Positions 16,234 to 27,276 of a stretch of DNA of 64,000 nt are shown here, one piece after another (position 1 is the stretch's first letter; each line of letters begins with the position of its first letter). A program made the position numbers and the translations under genes. The notes beneath the pieces are model-generated. The model was not told the origin of the DNA. It saw only the letters and a program-made list of their open reading frames with translations, and made no database searches. This DNA comes from Rubrivivax rivuli. Lineage in GTDB: Bacteria > Pseudomonadota > Gammaproteobacteria > Burkholderiales > Burkholderiaceae_C. The DNA lies in assembly GCF_004016505.1 (NCBI RefSeq), contig NZ_SACR01000003.1:744001-808000 (forward strand). The letters run 5' to 3'.

Positions 16234-16949
16234 GCCGGAACGCCGCCTTGCTGGCGCCAGAGCGTCTTGCCGCCACTGGCCTTGTCCAGCTCGGCCAGCA
16301 TGGCCTCGTGCGCCGCACGCTCGGCATCGCTGGCGCGCAGCACTGGCAACGCCAGCGCGCGCAGATCCACGCGTTCGTCGCCGCGCACCGGGCCGCTGCT
16401 GCTGCCGCCTTCGTCGATGACCAGGCTGCCCTGCCCGCGCGTCATGCGCAGGTAGACCTCGGCCAGCAGCCCCGCGTCGAGCAGCGCGCCGTGCAGCTCA
16501 CGGTGGCTGTTGTCCACCTCCAGCCGCTTGCACAAGGCATCCAGGCTGTTGGCTTTGCCGGGGAACATCTCGCGCGCCATCAGCAGGCTGTCGGTCACCT
16601 TCGAGGCCAGCGCAGAGAACTTCGGCTTGCCCAGGCGCGTGAACTCGGCGTCGAGGAAAGCCACGTCGAAGGCCGCGTTGTGGATGATGACCTCGGCCCC
16701 GCGCACGAACTCCACCAGCTCGTCGGCGATGGCCGAGAACGGCGGCTTGTCGGCCAGGAACTCGTCAGTGATGCCGTGCACCCGCACGGCATCAGGGTGG
16801 CTGCTGCGCTGCGGGTTGACGTAGTGGTGCAGCGTGCGGCCGCTGAGGCGGCGGTTGTCGAGCTCGATGCAGCCCACCTCGACGATGCGATCGCCATCGG
16901 CGGCCGAGAGGCCCGTGGTTTCGGTGTCGAGAAAGATCTGACGCGTCAT
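16230..16949 (-). CDS. dnaQ: DNA polymerase III epsilon subunit, proofreading exonuclease
   Basis: A 239-residue DnaQ with the complete DEDDh active site: FLDTETTG (D8, E10), [11 protein letters not shown] (D95), and HGALLDAG (H153, D158). The C-terminal tail after about residue 175 carries the polymerase-binding region. It removes mismatched 3' nucleotides during replication. The ATG at 16949 overlaps the lgt stop as ATGA, so lgt and dnaQ form an operon; the frame extends upstream only by composition. Confidence 0.95.
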   Translation of the reverse strand: MTRQIFLDTETTGLSAADGDRIVEVGCIELDNRRLSGRTLHHYVNPQRSSHPDAVRVHGITDEFLADKPPFSAIADELVEFVRGAEVIIHNAAFDVAFLDAEFTRLGKPKFSALASKVTDSLLMAREMFPGKANSLDALCKRLEVDNSHRELHGALLDAGLLAEVYLRMTRGQGSLVIDEGGSSSGPVRGDERVDLRALALPVLRASDAERAAHEAMLAELDKASGGKTLWRQQGGVPA

Positions 16950-17773
16950 GACTTCACCCCCGCCCCCGCCTTCGCCAGCGGCGCGCGCCGGCCGCACCAC
17001 ACCCACAACACCGCGCCCAGCACGATCATCGGCAGGCACAGCCACTGGCCCATGCTCATGCCCAGCGCCAGCAGGCCGAGGAAGCTGTCGGGCTCGCGGA
17101 AGTACTCGGCCACGAAACGCAGGCAGCCGTAACCGAAGACGAAGGCCGAGGCCACCTGCCCCATCGCACGTTCACGCCGCGCATAGAACTGCAGCAGCAC
17201 GAAGAGCAGCAGGCCCTCCAGCAGGGCCTGGTAGAGCTGCGAAGGGTGGCGTGCAAAGCTCTCGCCGCTTTGCGGAAAGACCATCGCCCAGGGCAGCGAG
17301 GGGTCGGCCTGGCGGCCCCAGAGTTCGCCGTTGACGAAGTTGGCCACGCGCACGGCCGCGATGCCGATGGGCACACAAGGCGCCACCACGTCCATCACCT
17401 CCAGGAAGTGCCGGCCGCGGCTGCGGGCGTAGAGCGCCATCGCGCTGATCACACCCAGCAAACCGCCGTGGAAAGCCATGCCGCCCTTCCACACCATGAA
17501 CACTTCGAGCGGGTTCGCCAGGTAGTAGCCGGGCTTGTAGAAGAAGCAGTAGCCCAGGCGCCCGCCGATGATGACGCCGAGCACGCCGAAGAAGAGCATG
17601 TCTTCCACGTCGCGCCGCTGCCAGCCGCGCGTGGCGTACTGCGGCTTGGCCGCGCGCTGCGCTGCCAGCCACAGGAAGAGGCCGAAGGCGACGAGGTAGC
17701 TCAGGCCGTACCAGCGCACGGCCACGGGTCCGAGCGAGAAGGCGATGGGGTCGAACTGGGGATGCACGAGCAT
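16946..17773 (-). CDS. lgt: Prolipoprotein diacylglyceryl transferase
   Basis: A 275-residue inner-membrane enzyme that transfers diacylglycerol to the lipobox cysteine of prolipoproteins, the first step of lipoprotein maturation. About seven membrane segments are visible. The Lgt signature [13 protein letters not shown] is present, together with [13 protein letters not shown] and the [10 protein letters not shown] block. The start at 17773 (MLVHPQFDP) matches the family N-terminus. It is divergent from ilvD, 126 bases away. Several putative lipoproteins in this window (PEP region excluded) would depend on it. Confidence 0.95.
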   Translation of the reverse strand: MLVHPQFDPIAFSLGPVAVRWYGLSYLVAFGLFLWLAAQRAAKPQYATRGWQRRDVEDMLFFGVLGVIIGGRLGYCFFYKPGYYLANPLEVFMVWKGGMAFHGGLLGVISAMALYARSRGRHFLEVMDVVAPCVPIGIAAVRVANFVNGELWGRQADPSLPWAMVFPQSGESFARHPSQLYQALLEGLLLFVLLQFYARRERAMGQVASAFVFGYGCLRFVAEYFREPDSFLGLLALGMSMGQWLCLPMIVLGAVLWVWCGRRAPLAKAGAGVKS

Positions 17774-17899
17774 CGGCGGTGTCCAGGGGCAGGGTCGGCT
17801 GTGGAAGGCGCGATTGTCCATGCCTGCGCGCCGGCCGCGCGGCTTGCGGTGCGCTGCCGCCGATAATCCGGCGCAGGCACCACGGAGACCCCCCGCACC

Positions 17900-19579
17900 A
17901 TGAGCAGCAGCAACCGCCGCAGCAAGAACATCACCGAAGGCGTCGCCCGCGCGCCCAACCGCAGCATGTACTACGGCATGGGCTACCAGGAGAGCGACTT
18001 CGGCAAGCCGATGATCGGCGTGGCCAACGGCCACAGCACCATCACGCCCTGCAACAGCGGGCTGCAGAAGCTGGCAGATGCCGCGGTGGCGGCCTTGAAG
18101 GACGCTGGCGCCAACCCGCAGATCTTCGGCACGCCCACCATCTCAGACGGCATGGCCATGGGCACCGAGGGGATGAAATACAGCCTGGTGAGCCGCGAGG
18201 TGATCGCCGATTGCGTGGAAACCTGCGTCGGCGGCCAGTGGATGGACGGCGTGCTCGTCATCGGCGGCTGCGACAAGAACATGCCCGGCGGCATGATGGG
18301 CATGCTGCGCGCCAACGTGCCAGCCATCTACGTCTACGGCGGCACCATCCTGCCGGGCCGCTACAAGGGGCAGGACCTCAACATCGTCAGCGTCTTCGAG
18401 GCCGTGGGCCAGTTCACGGCCGGCAAGATGAGCGAAGAAGACTTCTGCGAGATCGAGCGCCGCGCCATCCCCGGCAGCGGCAGCTGCGGCGGCATGTACA
18501 CCGCCAACACGATGAGCTCGTCCTTCGAGGCGCTGGGCATGAGCCTGCCTTACGCCAGCACGATGGCCAACGTCGAAGACCCCATCCTGGCGCACACGCA
18601 AGAGGCGGCACGGGCGCTGGTGAACGCGGTGAAGAACGACCTCAAGCCGCGCGACATCGTCACCAAGGAGGCCATCGAGAACGCCGTGGCCGTGATCATG
18701 GCCACCGGCGGCAGCACCAACGCCGTGCTGCACTTCCTGGCCATCGCGCACGCTGCGGGCGTGGAGTGGAGCATCGACGACTTCGAGCGCGTGCGCCGCA
18801 AGACGCCGGTGCTGTGCGACCTGAAGCCCAGCGGCAAGCACCTGGCCATCGACCTGCACCGCGCCGGCGGCATCCCGGCGGTGATGAAGGTGATGCTCGA
18901 CGCCGGCCTGCTGCACGGCGACTGCATCACGATCACCGGCAAGACGGTGGCCGAGAACCTGAAGGACATACCGCCGCTGCGCGCCGACCAGGACGTGATC
19001 CGCCCGGTGACGAACCCGATCTACGCCGAGGGTCACCTCGCCATCCTGAAGGGCAACCTGAGCCCCGAGGGTTGCGTGGCCAAGATCACCGGCCTGAAGA
19101 ACCCCGTGATCACCGGCCCGGCCCGCGTGTTCGATGACGAGCAGAGCGCGCTGGCCGCGATCATGGCCAAGCAGATCGTCGCCGGCGACGTGATGGTGCT
19201 GCGCTACCTGGGCCCCAAGGGCGGCCCGGGCATGCCCGAGATGCTGGCGCCGACCGGTGCGCTGATCGGCCAGGGCCTGGGCGAGAGCGTGGGCCTGATC
19301 ACCGACGGCCGCTTCTCGGGTGGCACCTGGGGCATGGTGGTGGGCCACGTCGCGCCCGAAGCCTACGCAGGCGGCCTGATCGCACTGGTGCAGGAAGGTG
19401 ACAGCATCACCATCGACGCGCACCAGCTTCTGCTGCAGCTGAACGTGAGCGACGAAGAGATCGCACGCCGCCGCGCCGCCTGGAAACAGCCTGCGCCGCG
19501 CTACACGCGCGGTGTGCTGGCGAAGTTCGCGAAGAATGCGGCCAGCGCCAGCAAGGGCGCGGTGCTCGACGGGGATTGA
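17900..19579 (+). CDS. ilvD: Dihydroxy-acid dehydratase
   Basis: A 559-residue enzyme that dehydrates 2,3-dihydroxy-isovalerate and -methylvalerate in valine, leucine and isoleucine synthesis. Cysteines expected to hold the Fe-S cluster are C51 (TPCNSG), C124 ([11 protein letters not shown]) and C196 ([14 protein letters not shown]). The C-terminal [19 protein letters not shown] block is also typical. A single-gene unit, divergent from lgt. Confidence 0.96.
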   Translation: MSSSNRRSKNITEGVARAPNRSMYYGMGYQESDFGKPMIGVANGHSTITPCNSGLQKLADAAVAALKDAGANPQIFGTPTISDGMAMGTEGMKYSLVSREVIADCVETCVGGQWMDGVLVIGGCDKNMPGGMMGMLRANVPAIYVYGGTILPGRYKGQDLNIVSVFEAVGQFTAGKMSEEDFCEIERRAIPGSGSCGGMYTANTMSSSFEALGMSLPYASTMANVEDPILAHTQEAARALVNAVKNDLKPRDIVTKEAIENAVAVIMATGGSTNAVLHFLAIAHAAGVEWSIDDFERVRRKTPVLCDLKPSGKHLAIDLHRAGGIPAVMKVMLDAGLLHGDCITITGKTVAENLKDIPPLRADQDVIRPVTNPIYAEGHLAILKGNLSPEGCVAKITGLKNPVITGPARVFDDEQSALAAIMAKQIVAGDVMVLRYLGPKGGPGMPEMLAPTGALIGQGLGESVGLITDGRFSGGTWGMVVGHVAPEAYAGGLIALVQEGDSITIDAHQLLLQLNVSDEEIARRRAAWKQPAPRYTRGVLAKFAKNAASASKGAVLDGD

Positions 19580-19603
19580 GGCTTCGGCCGCAGGCGGCCC
19601 CGG

Positions 19604-19957
19604 CTAGAGCCGCGGGTCGCGCCGGGTGGGCTCGGCGGGAGGCTTGGGCCGCGGGTCGTGCCGGGTGGTCTCGGGCGTGCTGCGGCGGGCCGCGTCTTCG
19701 CGCGAGCGGGTGGCATGGCGTTCGCGCCGGGTGGTCAGGCCCAGCGCCTCCATGGCCTTCTCGCGGCGCGCGAGTTTCTTGCGCTCCATCTTTTCCATGA
19801 CCCTGCGCTGCGTCCAGCCACTGTTGTCGGCAAACTGCCACCACAGCACGGCCCCCAGGAAGGGCAGGCCGATCGCCCACCAAGGCCATGCGCCGAAAGG
19901 CCCGAAGTCGGCCAGATGGGCCACCAGCAACAAAACACCGACGATGACCAAGGGCAT
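19604..19957 (-). CDS. Small Trp-rich membrane protein (TIGR04438 type)
   Basis: A 117-residue protein with two N-terminal membrane segments (about 2-17 and 22-40, containing FGAWPWWAIGLPFLGAVLWWQF), then a Trp/Arg region (SGWTQRRVMEKMERKKLARR) and an Arg/Pro-rich cytoplasmic tail. This is the pattern of the small Trp-rich protein family of Burkholderiales, function unknown. GAGGAG six bases before the ATG at 19957 fixes the start. The start codon overlaps, on the other strand, the apparent start codon of a cytochrome c. Confidence 0.8.
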   Translation of the reverse strand: MPLVIVGVLLLVAHLADFGPFGAWPWWAIGLPFLGAVLWWQFADNSGWTQRRVMEKMERKKLARREKAMEALGLTTRRERHATRSREDAARRSTPETTRHDPRPKPPAEPTRRDPRL

Positions 19958-20282
19958 GGCGAACTCTCCTCGGAACACTGTAGCGCAAGGCCTGCTCTTG
20001 CTGGTGTGGGCCTGCGCCGGCGGCGCCGCACAGGCCAGCCCCGAGCTGGCCAAGCAGAAGAACTGCATGAACTGCCACGCCGCGGACCGCAAGATCGTCG
20101 GCCCGGCGTGGCGTGACATCGCCAAACGCTACGGCAGCACGCCGAACGCTTCGGCCGCGCTGGCGGTGAAGATCCGCGCCGGTGGCGGCGGGGCCTGGGG
20201 CGTGGTGCCCATGCCGGCCAACCCCACGCTGAGCGAAGCCGATGCCAAGCGGCTGGCGGACTGGGTGCTGACGCACCGCTAG
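19956..20282 (+). CDS. Small periplasmic c-type cytochrome
   Basis: A 108-residue class I cytochrome c of the c551/c552 type. The signal peptide (about 1-27, GLLLLVWACAGGAAQA) precedes CMNCH (C37, C40, H41) and the distal methionine M86 in VVPMPANP. Expected to be a periplasmic electron carrier to a terminal oxidase or reductase. The start is uncertain: ATG 19956 or 19944 (four codons earlier) are the only reasonable starts, neither has a strong ribosome site, and both overlap the divergent Trp-rich gene. Confidence 0.88.
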   Translation: MANSPRNTVAQGLLLLVWACAGGAAQASPELAKQKNCMNCHAADRKIVGPAWRDIAKRYGSTPNASAALAVKIRAGGGGAWGVVPMPANPTLSEADAKRLADWVLTHR

Positions 20283-20301
20283 CCCGCCGCCGCGCCCGGC
20301 A

Positions 20302-22278
<1,977 letters not shown>

Positions 22279-22381
22279 GTTCTGGTCTCCTGGTGGGCAG
22301 TGGTTGGATGCGCTCTGTGTGGAGAGTGGAGCGCGCCCCTCTGACGAACCGCTTACTCTGCGGGCAGATTCCTCGCAAGCC

Positions 22382-22387
22382 TACAAT
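22382..22387 (+). promoter_or_regulatory. Possible -10 box (TACAAT) of the UPF0114 gene
   Basis: GCCTACAATTT lies 46 bases before the ATG at 22433. The same 11-mer occurs before the acyl carrier protein gene at 47829. TACAAT is a usual sigma-70 -10 box in this group, but no convincing -35 box is seen at the right distance. Confidence 0.35.
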
Positions 22388-22432
22388 TTCTCGTCTCCGG
22401 GTTTGCCCGAAGCCCCTCTCCCCTGGACCCCC

Positions 22433-23035
22433 ATGGCCGACGACTCCAAGACCCACAACACCCGCCTCGGCCCGCTTGCCGGCTTCATCTTCGCCACCCG
22501 CTGGCTGCAACTGCCCCTGTACCTGGGCCTCATCGTCGCGCAGTGCGTCTACGTCTTCCATTTCTGGGTGGAGCTCGTGCACCTGGTGGAGGCGGTGTTC
22601 GGCAGCCAGGAGGCGCTGGCCAAGCTGGTCAGCAGCATCGGCTACAAGAGCGACTTCGCGGTGACATCGCTGAACGAGACCATCATCATGCTGGTGGTGC
22701 TGGCGCTCATCGACGTGGTGATGATCAGCAACCTGCTGATCATGGTGATCGTCGGCGGCTACGAGACCTTCGTTTCCCGGCTGAACCTCGAAGGCCACCC
22801 CGACCAGCCCGAGTGGCTGAGCCACGTCAACGCCAGCGTGCTCAAGGTCAAGCTGGCCACGGCCATCATCGGCATCAGCAGCATCCACCTGCTGAAGACC
22901 TTCATCAACGCTGCCAACTACAGCGAAAAGGTGCTGCTCTGGCAGACCCTGATCCACGTTGCCTTCCTGTTCAGCGCACTGGCCATCGCCCTGGCCGACA
23001 AGCTGATGGCGCACACCATCAAGTCCGACCACTGA
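22433..23035 (+). CDS. UPF0114 family membrane protein (YqhA-like)
   Basis: A 200-residue inner-membrane protein of the YqhA/UPF0114 family (TIGR00645). It has three to four membrane segments (about 20-40, 68-95, 130-150, 165-185); the segment ETIIMLVVLALIDVVMISNL and the following GGYETFV are family hallmarks. Its function is not established. The antiporter gene follows after 18 bases, so the two are probably co-transcribed. The start is the ATG at 22433, just after a TACAAT promoter element. Confidence 0.88.
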   Translation: MADDSKTHNTRLGPLAGFIFATRWLQLPLYLGLIVAQCVYVFHFWVELVHLVEAVFGSQEALAKLVSSIGYKSDFAVTSLNETIIMLVVLALIDVVMISNLLIMVIVGGYETFVSRLNLEGHPDQPEWLSHVNASVLKVKLATAIIGISSIHLLKTFINAANYSEKVLLWQTLIHVAFLFSALAIALADKLMAHTIKSDH

Positions 23036-23053
23036 CCCTGAGACGAGGCCGCC

Positions 23054-24127
23054 ATGACGAACCTTCTGCTCTTCGTGGCCGGCCTGGTCGGCCTGGTCCT
23101 GGGTGCCAACCTGCTGGTGCGTGGCGCCTCCAAGCTGGCGCTTTCCTTCGGCATCTCGCCGCTGGTGGTGGGGCTGACGATCGTGGCCTTCGGCACCAGC
23201 GCGCCCGAGGTGGCGGTGTCGGTGGGCGCGGTGCTGGATGGCAAGACCGACCTGGCCGTGGGCAACGTGGTCGGCAGCAACATCTTCAACGTGCTCTTCA
23301 TCCTGGGCATCAGCGCGCTGATCACGCCGCTGGTGGTGGACCGGCAGCTCATCCGGCAGGAGGTGCCCATCATGATCGGCGCCTCGCTGCTGCTGCTGGC
23401 GGTGGGGCTGGACGGGCGCATCGGTCTCTTCGACGCGCTGCTGCTCTTTGCGCTGGTGGTGGCCTACACGGTGTTCCTCATCGTGCAGTCGCGCCGTGCC
23501 GGGCAGGCGGCGGCCGGTGACGACGAAATGCCTGCGCTGGAAGCCGGTACCTGGGACACGCGCCTGCCCGCGCAACTGGCGCTGATCGTCGGCGGCCTCG
23601 TGGCCCTGGTGCTGGGCTCCGACGCCCTGGTCACCGCCGCGGTGGCCTTCGCCAAGCAGATGGGCGTGAGCGACCTCGTCATCGGCCTGACCATCGTGGC
23701 CGCCGGCACCTCCATGCCCGAGGTGGCCACCTCCATCACCGCCGCCATCAAGGGCGAGCGTGACATCGCGGTGGGCAACGTGGTGGGCAGCAACACCTTC
23801 AACATCCTGGGCTGCCTGGGGCTCTCGGGCCTGGCCTCGGGCACCACCGGCCTCGTGCTGGCGCCCTCGGTGCTGACCTTCGACATCTGGGTGATGCTGG
23901 CCGTGGCGCTGGCCTGCCTGCCGGTGTTCATCACCGGTCGCGAGATCGCGCGCTGGGAAGGCGGGGTCTTCCTCGCCTACTACGCGGCCTACGTGGCCTA
24001 CCTCATCCTGGCCGCGCAGCAGCACGCCGCCCTGCCCTGGTTCAGCACCGCGATGCTGAGCTTCGTGCTGCCGCTGACGGTGGTGACGCTGGTGGTGGTG
24101 CTGCTCAAGCCCTCACCGAAGACCTGA
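23054..24127 (+). CDS. Calcium/sodium antiporter, CaCA family (YrbG-like)
   Basis: A 357-residue membrane antiporter with the internal duplication of the CaCA superfamily. The first repeat has VGLTIVAFGTSAPEVAVSV and GNVVGSNIFNVLFILG; the second has IGLTIVAAGTSMPEVATSI and GNVVGSNTFNILGCLG. These alpha-repeats hold the cation-binding acidic residues. About ten membrane segments. Likely exports Ca2+ or exchanges K+/Na+. It ends in a hairpin shared with the convergent antiporter operon. Confidence 0.92.
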   Translation: MTNLLLFVAGLVGLVLGANLLVRGASKLALSFGISPLVVGLTIVAFGTSAPEVAVSVGAVLDGKTDLAVGNVVGSNIFNVLFILGISALITPLVVDRQLIRQEVPIMIGASLLLLAVGLDGRIGLFDALLLFALVVAYTVFLIVQSRRAGQAAAGDDEMPALEAGTWDTRLPAQLALIVGGLVALVLGSDALVTAAVAFAKQMGVSDLVIGLTIVAAGTSMPEVATSITAAIKGERDIAVGNVVGSNTFNILGCLGLSGLASGTTGLVLAPSVLTFDIWVMLAVALACLPVFITGREIARWEGGVFLAYYAAYVAYLILAAQQHAALPWFSTAMLSFVLPLTVVTLVVVLLKPSPKT

Positions 24128-24135
24128 GGGTCTTC
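24118..24135. terminator. Bidirectional hairpin between convergent genes
   Basis: GAAGACC (24118-24124) pairs with GGTCTTC (24129-24135) around a TGAG loop. The loop holds the TGA stop of the forward antiporter gene, and the right arm runs into the stop of the reverse mrpG-type gene. No T-tract. It probably ends or protects both transcripts. Confidence 0.5.
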
Positions 24136-24487
24136 AGTCGCGCGGCAGTTCGGGCGGCACCGGCGCCCGGCTGGGCAGGCGCAGGTGCAGCGCCGCCAAT
24201 GACAAGAGGTTGGCCGAGACCGGTGCCGTCACGAAGACGAACAGCGTGATCAGCAGCACCTGCAGCCCGGCCTGCGCCTGCGCCCAGCTCACCAGCAGGC
24301 TGGCCACCAGCACACCGCCCACGCCCAGCGTGCTGGCCTTGGTGGGCGCGTGCAGGCGCATGAAGAAATCGTTGAAGCGCAGCAGGCCGAAGGCGCCCAC
24401 CAGCAGGAAAAAGGCGCCCAGCACCAGCAGCAGGGCCACGGCCCATTGCAGCCAGGCGGGCAGTTGCAGCAGCGTGTCGGTCAGCAT
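24134..24487 (-). CDS. mnhG: Mrp/Pha-type cation:proton antiporter subunit G
   Basis: A 117-residue subunit with three membrane helices, the last gene of the six-gene antiporter operon. The block GLLRFNDFFMRLHAPTKAST and the following GVGGVLVASLLVS are hallmarks of MnhG/MrpG/PhaG. It is needed for assembly or activity of the hetero-oligomeric complex in other bacteria. ATG at 24487, 14 bases after the F stop. Confidence 0.93.
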   Translation of the reverse strand: MLTDTLLQLPAWLQWAVALLLVLGAFFLLVGAFGLLRFNDFFMRLHAPTKASTLGVGGVLVASLLVSWAQAQAGLQVLLITLFVFVTAPVSANLLSLAALHLRLPSRAPVPPELPRD

Positions 24488-24501
24488 GGCAGGGCCCCCG
24501 G

Positions 24502-24786
24502 TCACTCGATGACGTCGCCGCGCGCGAGGTAACGCGCCGCGGCCACGGTCGACACAAAACCCAGCATCGCGATGATCAGCGCCGCCTCGAAGAAGACGGC
24601 GCTGCCCTGGCGCAGGCCCAGCAGCACCGCCAGCGCGATGGCGTTGACGTAGAGCGTGTCCAGCGCCAGCACACGGTCGGGCAGGCTGGGGCCGCGCAGC
24701 AGCCGCCACGCGCACATCAGCATGGCCAGGGCCACGGCGCCGACAGCAATGTCCAGGGCCCAGGCCAGCACGGTGGCGCCGCTCAT
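24502..24786 (-). CDS. mnhF: Mrp/Pha-type cation:proton antiporter subunit F
   Basis: A 94-residue subunit with three helices. LLRGPSLPDRVLALDTLYVN is the MnhF/PhaF hallmark, including the conserved Asp in PDRVLALD. The ATG at 24786 overlaps the E stop as ATGA, so it is translationally coupled. Confidence 0.93.
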   Translation of the reverse strand: MSGATVLAWALDIAVGAVALAMLMCAWRLLRGPSLPDRVLALDTLYVNAIALAVLLGLRQGSAVFFEAALIIAMLGFVSTVAAARYLARGDVIE

Positions 24787-25271
24787 CCGAAGATCTCCTG
24801 CAGTGGCGCCTCGTAACGCGCCTTCATGTCGGCCACGGCAGCAGGCACGTCGGTGCAGTCGAGCGCATGCACGAGGATGTGGCGGCGCTGCTCGTCGATG
24901 ACACACGACACCGTGCCCGGCGTGGTGGTGATGATGGTGGCGAAGAGGCTGATGGCCGTGGGGTGCGTGATGTCCAGCGGCACCAGCACCCAGGCCGGCT
25001 GCGGCCGCGCGCCGGGCGACAGCACGATGCGCGCGACCGTGATGTTGCTCTTCACGATGTCCCACAGCACCACGCCCAGCAGGCGCAGCGCCGTGCCCCA
25101 GGCGCGCGGGCGCACGGGCTCGGGCAGGAAGCCGTGCAGCACGCGCGGGATGACGAGGCCCAGCACCGTGGCCGTGATCAGCTGCGCCGGTGCGGCGCTC
25201 TGCTGCAGCAGCACCCAGGTGGCGCCGATCAGCACGCTGAGCACCGGGTGCGCGAACCAGCGCGGCTTCAT
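24783..25271 (-). CDS. mnhE: Mrp/Pha-type cation:proton antiporter subunit E
   Basis: A 162-residue subunit: two N-terminal helices (about 9-27 and 32-50), then a soluble domain with LLGVVLWDIVKSNITVARIV and ATIITTTPGTVSCVID, the latter a recognised MnhE block. It overlaps the D stop by ATGA. Confidence 0.93.
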   Translation of the reverse strand: MKPRWFAHPVLSVLIGATWVLLQQSAAPAQLITATVLGLVIPRVLHGFLPEPVRPRAWGTALRLLGVVLWDIVKSNITVARIVLSPGARPQPAWVLVPLDITHPTAISLFATIITTTPGTVSCVIDEQRRHILVHALDCTDVPAAVADMKARYEAPLQEIFG

Positions 25272-26914
25272 CGTGCGGCCTCCGCGGGGGCAGGCGTGGG
25301 TGCGGGCGGCGTGGCCCCCGGCAGCGGCGGGTTCACGCCGCGGTAGGGGCGTGTGGTCTGCGCGGCCGCCCCGCCTGACTCCGGCATCACCGCATCGGCA
25401 TAGGCGGCGCGGTCTTGCAGTTGCAGCGCGGCGGCGGCTGTGTAGCGCTGGATGGGCGCGGCGAACACGCTCATCAGCACGCTCAAGCCCAGCAGCGCCA
25501 CGGTAGCACCGATCAGCCGCGGGCTGGCACCCGCGCTGCTGCCCGGCACCTCGGGCCGCACCGCCCAGAACAGCACGCTGCCCGCGCGCGCCAGGCCCAC
25601 CAGCGTGAGCAGGCCCACGCCCAGCACCACGGCCCACACGGCCACGGCGGCGCTGTGGTTCACCGAGGCTTCCAACAGCATCAGCTTGCCGATGAAGCCC
25701 GGCAGCGGCGGCAGGCCGGCGGTGGAGGCCGCGGCCAGCAGCAGCATCAGGCCCAGCAAGGCCGGCTGCGCGACCGGGCTGCAGGGCTCCAGGCGGTCCG
25801 CCATGGGCCCGCGTTGCGAGGCCACCAGTTCCGACAGCAGGAAGAGCCCCGCGATCACCAACGTGGAGTTGGCGAGGTAGAACAGCGCGGCCGACCACGC
25901 CGCGGCGTTGAAGAGGCCGAGGGCCGCCAGCACCGTGCCCACCGAGGCCACGGTGAGCCACGCCACCAGGCGCGGCAGCGTGCGCGCCGCCAGCGCGCCC
26001 ATCACGCCCACCACGCTGGTGGCCAGCGCCAGCGGCAGCAGCAATGGCTGCACCAGCAGCGCCGAAGCCCCGGCCTCGGCCCCGAAGATGACACCGTGCA
26101 CGCGCAGGATGGCGTAGACGCCCACCTTGGTCATGATGGCGAAGAGCGCCGCCACCGGCGCGCTGCTGGCCGCATACGTGGCCGGCAACCACATGGCCAG
26201 CGGGAGCAGCGCCGCCTTGAACCCGAACACCACCAGCAGCAGCAGCGCGCCGGCCTGCAGCAGCCCCGCCTCGGCCCCGCCCACCTGGGGCACGCGCAAT
26301 GCCAGGTCGGCCATGTTCAGCGTGCCGGCCTGCGCGTACAGCAGCGAGACACCGATGAGGAACAGCGCCGAGGCCACCAGGTTCAGCACCACGTACTGCA
26401 CGCCCACGCGCAGCCGCTCGCGGCCCAGGCCGTGCATCATCAGCACGTAGCTGGCGATCAGCAGCACCTCGAAGAAGACGAAGAGGTTGAAGAGGTCGCC
26501 GGTGACGAAGGCGCCGTTCAGGCCCATCAGCTGGAACTGGAAGAGCGCGTGGAAGTGGCGGCCGTGGGTGTCCCAGCCGCCGCTGGCGTAGAACAGCACC
26601 GGCACGGCCACGGCTGCGGTGAGCGCCACCATGTAGGCCGAGAGCCGGTCGATCACCAGCACGATGCCGAAAGGCGCCGGCCAGTCACCCAGGCGGTAGA
26701 CGTTGAGCTGGCCGCTGGCGGCCTCTTCCACCAGCCGGAACGCAAACACCGCGCCCAGCAGCACCGAGGTCAGCGCGATGCGGCGCGTCCACGCCAGGCG
26801 CCGGTTGCCGTGCGCGTCGGCCGCGCCGCCGCCATCGCCCACCAGCAGCAGGAGCACCGCGGTCAGCATGGGCAGCAGCACCGGCAGCACCGGCAGGTGG
26901 TCGCTGAAGCTCAT
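25268..26914 (-). CDS. mnhD: Mrp/Pha-type cation:proton antiporter subunit D
   Basis: A 548-residue subunit homologous to the proton-pumping NuoM/N-type subunits of complex I, with about 14 helices. NAFVTGDLFNLFVFFE-like (NGAFVTGDLFNLFVFFEVLL) and FGFKAALLPLAMWLPATYAA carry the conserved Glu and Lys of the proton channel. The C-terminal 60 residues are a Pro/Ala-rich cytoplasmic tail, longer than usual. The ATG at 26914 overlaps the C stop. Confidence 0.94.
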   Translation of the reverse strand: MSFSDHLPVLPVLLPMLTAVLLLLVGDGGGAADAHGNRRLAWTRRIALTSVLLGAVFAFRLVEEAASGQLNVYRLGDWPAPFGIVLVIDRLSAYMVALTAAVAVPVLFYASGGWDTHGRHFHALFQFQLMGLNGAFVTGDLFNLFVFFEVLLIASYVLMMHGLGRERLRVGVQYVVLNLVASALFLIGVSLLYAQAGTLNMADLALRVPQVGGAEAGLLQAGALLLLVVFGFKAALLPLAMWLPATYAASSAPVAALFAIMTKVGVYAILRVHGVIFGAEAGASALLVQPLLLPLALATSVVGVMGALAARTLPRLVAWLTVASVGTVLAALGLFNAAAWSAALFYLANSTLVIAGLFLLSELVASQRGPMADRLEPCSPVAQPALLGLMLLLAAASTAGLPPLPGFIGKLMLLEASVNHSAAVAVWAVVLGVGLLTLVGLARAGSVLFWAVRPEVPGSSAGASPRLIGATVALLGLSVLMSVFAAPIQRYTAAAALQLQDRAAYADAVMPESGGAAAQTTRPYRGVNPPLPGATPPAPTPAPAEAAR

Positions 26915-27276
26915 GCCTTGGGCTCTTCCTGGGCGCCACCTTGAGGCGGGCGGCCGTCGACGTGGTCGTTGCCGCCGTCGTGCTGGCTGCGCAGCGCGAG
27001 CTCGATGACGAAGCCCGTGGTGGCAAAGCCGATGACGATGGCCGTCAGCACCAGGGCCTGCGGCAGCGGGTCGGCCGCCGCGGGGCCAGCGCCGACGATG
27101 GGCTCGGCGCCCTGCCACAGCCTCCCCATCGCGAAGATGAAGATGTTGACCGCGTAGCCCAGCAGCGAAAGGCCCAGCACCACCGGGAAGGTGCGCCCCC
27201 GCAGCAGCAGGTAGATGCCGCTGGCGGTGACGAGGCCGATGCCGGTGGCCACCAGGGCTTCCATCGACAGCATCAT
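26911..27276 (-). CDS. mnhC: Mrp/Pha-type cation:proton antiporter subunit C
   Basis: A 121-residue NuoK-like subunit with three helices. GIYLLLRGRTFPVVLGLSLL and the AIVIGFATTGFVIELALR block are typical. A short acidic and Gly-rich tail follows. It starts at tandem ATGs (27276 and 27273) overlapping the stop of the A/B gene. Confidence 0.94.
   Translation of the reverse strand: MMLSMEALVATGIGLVTASGIYLLLRGRTFPVVLGLSLLGYAVNIFIFAMGRLWQGAEPIVGAGPAAADPLPQALVLTAIVIGFATTGFVIELALRSQHDGGNDHVDGRPPQGGAQEEPKA

Noticed and set aside
16025-16327. Protein-like frames across the tRNA, giving AVEHCLHTAGVAGSNPAPP on one strand and GGAGFEPATPAV on the other
   Set aside because: These are the well-known spurious translations of tRNA genes and their complements, not proteins.
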